A DNA stretch of 14,643 nucleotides, from NCBI GenBank assembly GCA_031422675.1, contig JANPMG010000071.1, positions 1 through 14,643 on the forward strand, in the 5' to 3' direction. The stretch's first letter is position 1, and each line of letters starts with the position of its first letter. Below the pieces are notes generated by a model. That model was not told the origin of the DNA. It ran no database searches and saw only the letters and a list, made by a program, of their open reading frames with translations. A program made the position numbers and the translations under genes. This stretch comes from JAENVU01 sp031422675 (GTDB lineage: Bacteria; Actinomycetota; Acidimicrobiia; IMCC26256; JAENVU01). Below, piece by piece: positions 1 to 5,501 of the stretch.

Positions 1-285
1 GTTCGACACGTAGATCCAACCACCATCGGGCGTCGAGAAGCACGCACCGCCATCGGGAAACCGGTGCCACAAGTAACCCGACGCGCCGACGGGATGACCC
101 TGGCGCGCGACGACCCGCGACGTGAAGCCCGGTGGAAGGGCGATGCCATTCGCGTCGGGCGGACCGAGCGCGAGCGGGGCGCGTCGACGCTCGTCCCCGG
201 CGCCGAGCACCACGCTCGGTGCCGCCCCGAGCGCGACGGCCAACGCAGCGGTGGACGTGAGGAAAGTACGGCGACTGACACTCAT
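1..285 (-). CDS. PhoX family (DUF839) phosphatase, N-terminal part, Tat-exported
   Basis: Reading the minus strand from an ATG at 285 gives 95 codons with no stop up to the left edge, so only the N-terminus is present. Residues 4-9 are SRRTFL, a twin-arginine motif, followed by an Ala/Val/Leu-rich hydrophobic stretch to about residue 30, as in a Tat signal peptide. The mature start (GPPDANGIALPPGF, then GYLWHRFPDGGACF and DGGWIYVSN) matches the beginning of actinobacterial PhoX/DUF839 proteins. The family includes calcium-dependent secreted alkaline phosphatases that release phosphate from organic esters outside the membrane. Catalytic residues lie beyond the edge. A G-rich stretch just upstream of the ATG could serve as ribosome binding site. 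The gene looks like core chromosome flanking the accessory region. The family call is fairly secure; the enzymatic activity is inferred. Confidence 0.75.
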   Translation of the reverse strand, partial: MSVSRRTFLTSTAALAVALGAAPSVVLGAGDERRRAPLALGPPDANGIALPPGFTSRVVARQGHPVGASGYLWHRFPDGGACFSTPDGGWIYVSN

Positions 286-774
286 AGCGGACCCCCCGCG
301 CGGCTCCGATGGCCGCGAACTCCGAAAAGGGTAGATCACCGCCAGCCGTGCCATCGTCACTCTCGGTGGCCGCGGCGAGGGCGCGCTCGATCCGAACCAC
401 GCGGTTAGCAGCGCGACGCCACGCGGCGGCAACATCCGCGGCGCGCGTGCAACGCTACGAAAACCAGGTAGCGATCGGATTTTGTGGACCGGCACGGCAT
501 TCCCGGGGGACACGCTGTCCACAAAAGTGGTCGGTCTACGGACCCTTCACCGATGCCTGCACCGCGCGTCTGTCCCCAGCGTAGATGAGCCCCGAAACCC
601 AACCAACCTCGACAGGTCTGCGCGGTTGCATTGGCATCTGTTGTCGCGTCGACCCGTGAACGGAGTCGGTGATCGCATCACGGCTCGGATTGTTCGCCGG
701 ACTGACGCCACTGGGCTGCATGAACGAACGCGGCGGTCACGACCGCGTGAATGCACCGGTCCCGGAGTGGCCGT
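286..774. other. 489-bp stretch without a gene
   Basis: Short frames here have no recognisable protein signature and overlap each other on both strands. The stretch must hold the promoter of the PhoX-type gene (reading left) and the 3' end of the toxin-antitoxin operon arriving from the right. I see one striking structure, a perfect 10-bp inverted repeat at 480-526 (listed separately). There are also small palindromes GTGAT-CGC-ATCAC (669-681) and GCGGTC-AC-GACCGC (733-746); the second lies just beyond the toxin stop codon but has no T-run, so it is a poor terminator. No copy of the tRNA-Arg 3' end is visible here. If the neighbourhood is an inserted island, its left junction could lie in this gap. 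Confidence 0.5.
480..526. repeat. Perfect 10-bp inverted repeat, DnaA-box-like arms
   Basis: TTTTGTGGAC at 480-489 is the exact reverse complement of GTCCACAAAA at 517-526, with 27 bp between. The right arm with its preceding base reads TGTCCACAA. The segment CTGTCCACA differs by one base from the actinobacterial DnaA box TTGTCCACA; the left arm is a weaker match. It could be an operator, a hairpin in the leader of the PhoX-type gene, a recombinase arm site or chance. Function is unknown. Confidence 0.5.
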
Positions 775-1308
775 TCACGGGTTGGGTCGCATCATGAACT
801 CGGTCCATGCGTCGACCGCTTCTTCTTCGGTCATTGCCGCGACCACCGCCTGGTCGATACGGGCAGTCACGACGAGGCGTTCCGCGAGCCAGTTCGGCAC
901 AGCGTTGGGGGCTGTGGTCGCGGCGACGATCGGTGCGTCACCGGAGAGTGCGCCGAGACGTTCGACGACTTCGGCAAGGCCAACGAGCCCCGGTCGCGTG
1001 GTCTTGGCGGCGCTCACGCGCGCCGAAGCCTCTGCATAGACGTCTGCGTCGGTTCGAGCGCCGGCCGCCCAGATCTCGCAGATCACGGCGGCGCCGGAGT
1101 CGTCGATTCGGTAGACGACTCGCCAGGTGTTGTCACCGACCACGAGCTTGCGGTAGGTGGCGAGATCCTTCGCGAGCGGGTCTCCCGCGTCGGCGTTCTG
1201 CTCCAGGAGAAGGATCTTCTTCAGGACTCGAGGTGCGACCGACGGGCCGAGACGGCGCAGGTCGTCGATCGCGGCGTCGGTGAATACGATTGCTGCCACG
1301 CCGGTCAC
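775..1308 (-). CDS. RelE/ParE family toxin with C-terminal extension
   Basis: A 177-residue protein read from a GTG at 1308; a second in-frame GTG at 1299 is also possible. Residues 1-95 have the RelE/ParE shape: a first strand (AAIVFTDAAIDDLRRL), two helices, then YRKLVVGDNTWRVVYRIDD (52-70) and CEIWAAGARTDADVY. Such toxins either cut mRNA on the ribosome (RelE/YoeB) or poison gyrase (ParE); the sequence does not settle which. The usual length is 80-100 residues. Here about 80 more follow, alanine- and valine-rich, ending in an acidic stretch (MTEEEAVDAWTEF). The gene starts 7 bp downstream of the stop of a Phd/YefM antitoxin, so the two are co-transcribed and the antitoxin should bind and neutralise it. 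Toxin family is likely; the role of the extension is unknown. Confidence 0.75.
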   Translation of the reverse strand: MTGVAAIVFTDAAIDDLRRLGPSVAPRVLKKILLLEQNADAGDPLAKDLATYRKLVVGDNTWRVVYRIDDSGAAVICEIWAAGARTDADVYAEASARVSAAKTTRPGLVGLAEVVERLGALSGDAPIVAATTAPNAVPNWLAERLVVTARIDQAVVAAMTEEEAVDAWTEFMMRPNP

Positions 1309-1315
1309 GCGGTTT

Positions 1316-1612
1316 CTAGTCGGCTAGCTCGGCGAGGCTTTCCCGGGTGTGTCCGAACGCCGCGAGCACCTCGTCCATGGATGTGCGCCGACCGGTGTCG
1401 GTCGCCTCGCGAGCGAGAACGAGGACCAGGTCTCGCAGGTCGTCGCGCAGCTCGCCGATCTCGTTGAGCTGGTCCATGCCGACGACTGCGGCCACCCGGC
1501 GGTTCCGACGGGTGACGATGACGGTCTCGCCGCGCTCGGCGCTGGCGACGAGGCCAGCGACTCCACGGCTGGACGCCTCGGTGACGGAGAACTCTGATTC
1601 GGCGTGCACCAT
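1316..1612 (-). CDS. Phd/YefM family type II antitoxin
   Basis: A 98-residue protein starting at the ATG at 1612. Longer in-frame starts exist, but they would read through the operator/promoter at 1621-1648, so this start is preferred. Residues 8-50 (FSVTEASSRGVAGLVASAER, then GETVIVTRRNRRVAAVVGMD) are the Phd/YefM DNA-binding fold: S/T-xx-E-A-R-like start, 'GE-V-VT-R-N--VA-VV' core. The C-terminal part after residue 55 is acidic and helical (TSMDEVLAAFGHTRESLAEL), as expected for the segment that wraps the toxin. It stands first in a two-gene operon with the RelE/ParE toxin 7 bp downstream. It should repress its own promoter as antitoxin and antitoxin-toxin complex. No clear Shine-Dalgarno sequence is present. 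Confidence 0.82.
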   Translation of the reverse strand: MVHAESEFSVTEASSRGVAGLVASAERGETVIVTRRNRRVAAVVGMDQLNEIGELRDDLRDLVLVLAREATDTGRRTSMDEVLAAFGHTRESLAELAD

Positions 1613-1620
1613 GCCGCTAA

Positions 1621-1648
1621 CTGTACAGATTTCTATACAGAATACAAC
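1621..1648 (-). promoter_or_regulatory. YefM-style operator and promoter of the toxin-antitoxin operon
   Basis: Just upstream of the antitoxin ATG lie CTGTACAG (1621-1628, a perfect palindrome) and CTATACAG (1633-1640, one step from palindromic), with centres 12 bp apart. The E. coli YefM-YoeB operator is known to use paired palindromes with a TGTACA core, so autoregulation through these sites is likely. On the minus strand the second site reads CTGTATAG and may include the -10 element. GTTGTAT lies 3 bp further upstream (1642-1648). The site assignment is inference from motif and position. Confidence 0.6.
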
Positions 1649-1767
1649 TAGCGGCCACCGCGGCCTCGAACGCCACCGTTCTGTTGCTGCGCTCAATCCA
1701 GCCGACTCGCGATTTCATGCGCTCCCCCGGTCGCGAGTCAGAGTCTCGCAACTGGGCTCACCCAATC

Positions 1768-2304
1768 TCATCCCGGAGTCCATCGGTCCAGGTGCGATCG
1801 AATCCGTCGGCGTTGGGTCTCGTCGAGTTCAGTTGTGGCGAGACGCTCGTTCAGGGTTGTTATCTGAACGAGACCAGCGTCGGACGCCGCAATGCAGAAC
1901 TCGATGTCCTTCGCGCGGCCCGCAGCGAGCTTAGAGATCACAAGGTCGTGCGGTTCGAGGCACAGTCCTCGCACCCCGCCGGTGTTGTCGTTCATGATTT
2001 CGACGAGGCGGTCCCGCCAACCACCGGGAAGGACCGCGGTGGCCGCGCTCACTCCGTCGGCGTGGACACCGTGAGTGTCGTCGAACATAGAGCCGGCGCC
2101 GAGCAGTCCGTCGATCAGGTCCGCCTTCGCTTCGTCGGGATCGTCCGTCGGCAGCAGGTCAGCTTCCATCGAACGGGTCAGCACCGCGTCGTCGGGGACC
2201 GCGACACTCGCCAAGATCGCCTGGCTCCCGATCACGATGATCGTGTCCTCACCGAGGAGCGCGCCTGCAGCTCGGATCAGATGCTCAAGCTGATCGCGCC
2301 GCAC
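1768..2304 (-). CDS. DUF6036-type nucleotidyltransferase (AbiEii/MenT-like toxin candidate)
   Basis: A 178-residue protein from a GTG at 2304. This start begins VRRDQLEHLIRAAG, the usual beginning of the family. Earlier ATGs at 2352 and 2346 lie deeper inside the upstream gene and would add an unlikely leader. IIVIGSQAIL (22-31) carries the nucleotidyltransferase GS motif and SMEADLL (45-51) the acidic metal-binding residues. LEPHDLVISKLAAGR (116-130) followed by KD is the family's conserved C-terminal motif. It overlaps the upstream XRE gene by 20 bp, so the two are translationally coupled. Family knowledge: related enzymes (AbiEii, MenT) block growth by adding nucleotides to tRNA and are held in check by a partner. 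Here the XRE protein would be that partner. Family call is good; toxin activity and substrate are inferred. Confidence 0.72.
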   Translation of the reverse strand: MRRDQLEHLIRAAGALLGEDTIIVIGSQAILASVAVPDDAVLTRSMEADLLPTDDPDEAKADLIDGLLGAGSMFDDTHGVHADGVSAATAVLPGGWRDRLVEIMNDNTGGVRGLCLEPHDLVISKLAAGRAKDIEFCIAASDAGLVQITTLNERLATTELDETQRRRIRSHLDRWTPG

Positions 2305-2809
2305 GCTGTTCCCGACTCGCTTGGCGAACCACCCGAAGACGGACATCGTCATCGAGCACACCCGTGAACGGCGTGACCTGCCGCAACTCGTAGCCACGCT
2401 CCCACGGATCGATCAACACCGCCACGACCTCCTCGAGCGAACCGTCGAGCAGCCGAACCCACTCGACCAAGCCGCGCCGCGCGCTGCGAGTCAGATCCGG
2501 GCTCGCCAACATCCGCTCCAACCGGCGACGCGCCCGACGCAACACCCGAGGCGGGTCGCGCAGCAACTCGGCTGCGGTGGCGCGACCCAAGGCCACACTC
2601 ACCGCCGCCTCGCGCGTGATGCCACCATGCCCCGGCTCGCCCCGGGCGGTCGCCGAGCGGAGCCGCGTCACCATCGCAGTCGTCGGATCCAACCGTCCCA
2701 CCTCGATCCGCCACACCGTCGACGCTGCGATCCCCGCCCGGCCCGCCAACCCACGGATCGAGAGCCCGGCGGCTTCTCTCCAAGCGCGTACCTCAGACCC
2801 GATCGTCAT
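2285..2809 (-). CDS. XRE family HTH regulator, probable antitoxin of the nucleotidyltransferase
   Basis: A 174-residue protein from the ATG at 2809. Residues 6-52 form a Cro/CI-type helix-turn-helix (VRAWREAAGLSIRGLAGRAG, then IAASTVWRIEVGRLDPTTAM). The middle is arginine-rich and helical. The last third has a conserved-looking tail (EEVVAVLIDPWERGYELRQV then TPFTGVLDDDVR) that I associate with XRE proteins paired with DUF6036 nucleotidyltransferases. The downstream nucleotidyltransferase starts 20 bp before this gene's stop. The likely role is DNA-binding autorepressor and antitoxin, using the tail to contact the enzyme. The ATG is only about ten bases from a -10-like sequence, so the mRNA may be nearly leaderless; no Shine-Dalgarno is seen. 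The HTH is certain; antitoxin role is inferred from context. Confidence 0.78.
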   Translation of the reverse strand: MTIGSEVRAWREAAGLSIRGLAGRAGIAASTVWRIEVGRLDPTTAMVTRLRSATARGEPGHGGITREAAVSVALGRATAAELLRDPPRVLRRARRRLERMLASPDLTRSARRGLVEWVRLLDGSLEEVVAVLIDPWERGYELRQVTPFTGVLDDDVRLRVVRQASREQRAARSA

Positions 2810-3320
2810 GCTGTAAGCCTATACGCATACAACCGACCGAAGTTCGAACGGTCCCCTTTGCGTGGATGACGAACGGCTCGTCGCAGTGGCGCATCGACGC
2901 GATCAACGGTGGTCGCGGCCGGCCGCCATCGGTTCGGTCACAGTCGTCGTTGTTCTGTCTCCACTCGCGAGCCTCGGGCTCTTCGACGAACTCAAGAAGC
3001 GCGACATCGAGATCGTGTAAGAGCTCGCGGACCCCGTGCGGTGACGCGTAGAAGAACTCACGGCGCAGGTTCACCCGGTTGACCCGACGGTCGTCAAGCA
3101 GCCGGTGAAGTTCATCTTCGAGCCACACGGCGTCCTCGTGGAACATTAACAGTGAGTGTCGTAGCGGAACGGAGGCGTCGCCAAGCTCGATGATCCGGTC
3201 ACGTGGTTCCAAACGCCGGGTCATGCCGATCTTGACCATCCGCTGGCCGAAGGCACCGAAGATCGAGATGACGTATACGAAGCTGACGGTGGATCCAGGT
3301 TGAGTGCCGGAGCGCTGCAC
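2793..3320 (-). CDS. T5orf172 (GIY-YIG-like) domain protein, probably 5'-truncated
   Basis: Open frame of 175 residues from a GTG at 3320. Residues 14-102 match the T5orf172/Mug113 domain: FVYVIS (GIY-like strand), VKIGMTRRLEP (YIG-like strand with following Arg residues), ELGDASVP, and NRVNLRREFFYASPHGVREL. In most bacteria this domain ends a longer protein with an N-terminal DUF4041 region. Here no such region precedes it, the GTG start is arbitrary and there is no ribosome binding site, so a 5'-truncated remnant is likely. The 70-residue tail is low in similarity to anything I know and runs through the promoter of the XRE gene, overlapping its start by 17 bp. Proposed activity (GIY-YIG-type nuclease) is family inference. 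Domain call is good; whether it is an active gene is doubtful. Confidence 0.55.
   Translation of the reverse strand: MQRSGTQPGSTVSFVYVISIFGAFGQRMVKIGMTRRLEPRDRIIELGDASVPLRHSLLMFHEDAVWLEDELHRLLDDRRVNRVNLRREFFYASPHGVRELLHDLDVALLEFVEEPEAREWRQNNDDCDRTDGGRPRPPLIASMRHCDEPFVIHAKGTVRTSVGCMRIGLQHDDRV
2811..2833 (-). promoter_or_regulatory. Promoter/operator candidate of the XRE-nucleotidyltransferase operon
   Basis: The minus strand upstream of the XRE ATG reads GTTGTAT, 2 bp, GTATAG, then CTTACAG, close to the arrangement before the first toxin-antitoxin operon (GTTGTAT, 3 bp, GTATAG, then TGTACAG). The AT-rich TATAGG could be a -10 element. GTATAG with the reverse-oriented half in TATGCGTATA forms an imperfect palindrome that could bind the XRE protein. 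The site lies inside the tail of the T5orf172 frame, which argues that this tail is not under strong coding constraint. Confidence 0.4.
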
Positions 3321-3432
3321 CCATCTCGTATGCGCGCACTCGTCGGATCGTGTGCGCCGGGCGCAGGCTTCCTGACAAGCGGCCGGAGGCGCAGCTGGTC
3401 GCAGTCGGTGGTCGTCGGTCGAAGCGACCCGG

Positions 3433-3855
3433 CTATTCGGCGGGTGGTACCGGTTCGTCGTCGAGAATCGTCAGGATGCCCGTCGAACGCAGCAACGTCG
3501 CGCCGGACGGTGCGGAGAGCACGACCGTCACCTCCTCGTCGCCCTCGCTCAGCAGGTCGGCGAGCACCGCGAGGCCCAGGACCTTGCGGACCTGACCGGG
3601 CTGGAACGTGATCGTCCCGGACGTGCGCCCCTTGTAGTCGCTCCCCACCGTCGCACCGGCGCCGGTGACCGTGTAGCCGACGGTCGCGGTCGCGGTGCTC
3701 GGCAACGAGAGTGTCACGGCCAACTTCGCGGCCCTGGGCTTTCCGACGTTGCCCTCGTAGATCGAGGCGTCGCCGATCCCGACGGTGACCTCGCTCGTCG
3801 GATCATCGTCGAGGATGCTCCCGGGTTGGAAACCAATAGAACGAGCCTCCACCAA
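3433..3855 (-). pseudogene. C-terminal remnant of a Calx-beta domain protein
   Basis: A 140-codon frame whose only start is a TTG without ribosome binding site; an in-frame stop lies five codons further upstream. It opens in the last strand of one Calx-beta repeat (SILDDDP, residues 13-19). One complete repeat follows: VTVGIGDASIYEGN, SDYKGRTSGTITFQPGQ, LLSEGDEEVTVVLS and the closing ILTILDDEP. Calx-beta repeats are extracellular, calcium-binding beta-sandwich modules of adhesins and large secreted proteins, normally several in tandem behind a signal peptide. Nothing here provides export. The parent gene was therefore probably cut by a deletion or insertion upstream. Neighbours on both sides also look broken. 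It could still be expressed as an orphan, but I consider it a remnant. Confidence 0.6.
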
Positions 3856-4280
3856 ACCCAGGGCGATTCAAACACAAGCAACAAGTCGTCGCGTCTTACG
3901 GCACACACCGACGCGAGATGTGCCCTCATGCCATTGGCCTCGGCCCATCTGGCAACGAGCAAGCACTCTGCTTCCAGTTCGCCGGGACTTCAAGCCAGGG
4001 TGACGCGGGCCTGCTGCCCGACAGGGATCGGTGGCGCTGCCTGTCGATCGCCGGCCTCAGCGAGATCGAAGTGCGCGACGGTGACTGGCACACGGCCGAC
4101 AACCACAGTGCACGAAATTCTTGCATCGCCGACCTCGATCTTGAGGTCGACTTCTAGACCGACCGTCTCACATGCGACAGAGCGGTCCCAGGCCCAGCAG
4201 GGTCAGGCACGTCGTGCGGTAGGAAGCGCCACATGAGCAAGCCAACTCCAGGCTGGGAAGTTCGGATCAGATTTGGCGCC
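3856..4280. other. 425-bp stretch without an intact gene, downstream of jetD
   Basis: No intact gene is visible between the Wadjet operon's last stop codon and the Calx-beta remnant. It holds a coding-like minus-strand frame without a start codon (3990-4202, listed separately). CGGATC and GATCCG can pair across the jetD stop codon, but no T-run follows, so I do not call a terminator. A plus-strand frame at 3918-4157 has no recognisable features. Confidence 0.4.
3990..4202 (-). pseudogene. Start-less 70-codon frame, possible gene remnant
   Basis: Between two in-frame stops on the minus strand, 70 codons have the alternating hydrophobic pattern of beta strands (VGLEVDLKIEVGDARISCTV, then VVGRVPVTVAHFDLAE) and mostly G or C in third positions. 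There is no usable ATG, GTG or TTG near its start, so it cannot be a complete gene. It may be the tail of an eroded protein or the product of a frameshift. I do not recognise the family. Support is statistical only and a chance frame in GC-rich DNA is possible. Confidence 0.3.
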
Positions 4281-5501
4281 TCAGATCCGCGGTGACTCAA
4301 CCTTGACTTCCTGCATCAACCAGGGTCGGAGCGCTTGCCGGACCAGTGAGAAGCGCACCCGTTCTTGTTCGAGACGGACGGACTCGCCATAGCGGTCCTC
4401 GACGAGGTCTTGATACAGCGATTGTTCCGGTTCGGTGAGGTTCGGTTGGTGTTCGCTGGTCGGCGTGGGCTCGGTGACGTATTGGCCGGGATGGGCGAGC
4501 AACGTTTCGCGGTCCATCAGGATCGACGCCACACGAGGGAATCGGGCTCGTAGCCGGCTGAGGATGGCGAAACCGTGCGTGTCGATGTCGCCCCAGTACA
4601 CGAGTTCTCGGTCGTGAAGCCACGACAACGACTCGAGCACGGTGAGATGAAACCCCTCGCCGAAAATAACGATGGCGTCGGGAACCGCGGGAAAGGCGAG
4701 GTAGCTGATCTCGTTCTCGACGACGAAGACCGTTCCGAGTGGGATCGGAGAATGTGCGAGTTCGTCGGTACGGAGTCGAAGCTCGGTGATGCCTGAAGGG
4801 ACGGTGGCCACCGGCGCCAGGAGACGAAACCGTGTGTAGTCCGGTTTGGCTCGGAACCCGAACCGTCGAACAAGATCGCTGTGGTTCGTGTCGACGCGAT
4901 CGGCGGGCATGGTCGCGTCGAGAAGCTGCCGAAGGATCTTGTTGTGGCGCTCGACGAACTTGGTGTCGACGCCGGCCACGTCGATGTGGCGTAGGTAGAG
5001 CTCGGAGGTGTTGTGTTCGGAGATCCAGCAGACCGTTGCGAGAAGGTCTGCCCAGATCGCATGGTGCGCGATCGCGGCACCGGGGTTACTCGCGACCCAC
5101 GGGACGAGCGCTGGCGCGTCTCGGGCGGTCCGGTCGAGGAGGAGATCCAACCTTCGGACATCGTCGACCGCGCCGAGCAGCTTGGCGAGCTCTTCGAACG
5201 AGTCGACACGGATGCGCGCGGGAAACTCGTTGGCGCCGAAGGACTTGTGGTTCATCACGCGGTACTCGACCCTCACGCGCGGCCGAGCAGCGGCCGTCGA
5301 GCTGTCCCTACGGAACCGCTCGGCCCAGAGGATGACCTCGTCGAAGTCAGCGAGGAGCTCAGCGGCGGTCGGTGCCTTGACCGGTAGGGCCACGGGCTCC
5401 CAGGCGTCCCCCGAGGCGTACGCCCGCAGGTACCGGCCGCTGTCCCACCGCTTCCGCAGCGTTGCAACGAGGTCGTCGAAGCGACTCCACCGTGAGGACA
5501 T
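4281..5501 (-). CDS. jetD: JetD, Toprim nuclease subunit of type I Wadjet
   Basis: A 406-residue protein starting at ATG 5501, which overlaps the jetC stop by one base (TGATG). A longer frame back to 5570 exists but would lie inside jetC. The N-terminal half matches DUF3322 (SRWSRFDDLVATLRKRWDSG; YRVMNHKSFGANEFPARI, residues 80-97) and the C-terminal half DUF2220. The second half is a Toprim fold: VENEISYLAF (261-270) supplies the acidic Glu and YWGDIDTHGFAIL (302-314) the Asp-x-Asp pair (D305, D307); LEQERV (377-382) is a further conserved acidic motif. Family knowledge: JetD resembles the topoisomerase VI A subunit and cuts plasmid DNA once the JetABC motor has reeled in a small circle. All visible catalytic acids are intact and the length is normal. 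It is the last gene of the operon. Confidence 0.93.
   Translation of the reverse strand: MSSRWSRFDDLVATLRKRWDSGRYLRAYASGDAWEPVALPVKAPTAAELLADFDEVILWAERFRRDSSTAAARPRVRVEYRVMNHKSFGANEFPARIRVDSFEELAKLLGAVDDVRRLDLLLDRTARDAPALVPWVASNPGAAIAHHAIWADLLATVCWISEHNTSELYLRHIDVAGVDTKFVERHNKILRQLLDATMPADRVDTNHSDLVRRFGFRAKPDYTRFRLLAPVATVPSGITELRLRTDELAHSPIPLGTVFVVENEISYLAFPAVPDAIVIFGEGFHLTVLESLSWLHDRELVYWGDIDTHGFAILSRLRARFPRVASILMDRETLLAHPGQYVTEPTPTSEHQPNLTEPEQSLYQDLVEDRYGESVRLEQERVRFSLVRQALRPWLMQEVKVESPRI

Noticed and set aside
735..744. GGTCACGACC near the left gap and its reverse complement at about 13154-13163 as paired end repeats
   Set aside because: The 10-mer is itself nearly palindromic and the flanks do not match, so chance in GC-rich DNA is more likely than terminal inverted repeats.
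1613..1696. Earlier start for the Phd/YefM antitoxin at 1696
   Set aside because: It would translate the palindromic operator, and the family begins at the shorter start.
3751..3760. GCCCTCGTAG, identical to the first ten bases of tRNA-Arg, as a possible attachment site copy
   Set aside because: Only the 5' ten bases match and similarity stops at once. It lies in a conserved part of the Calx-beta repeat where these codons are expected.
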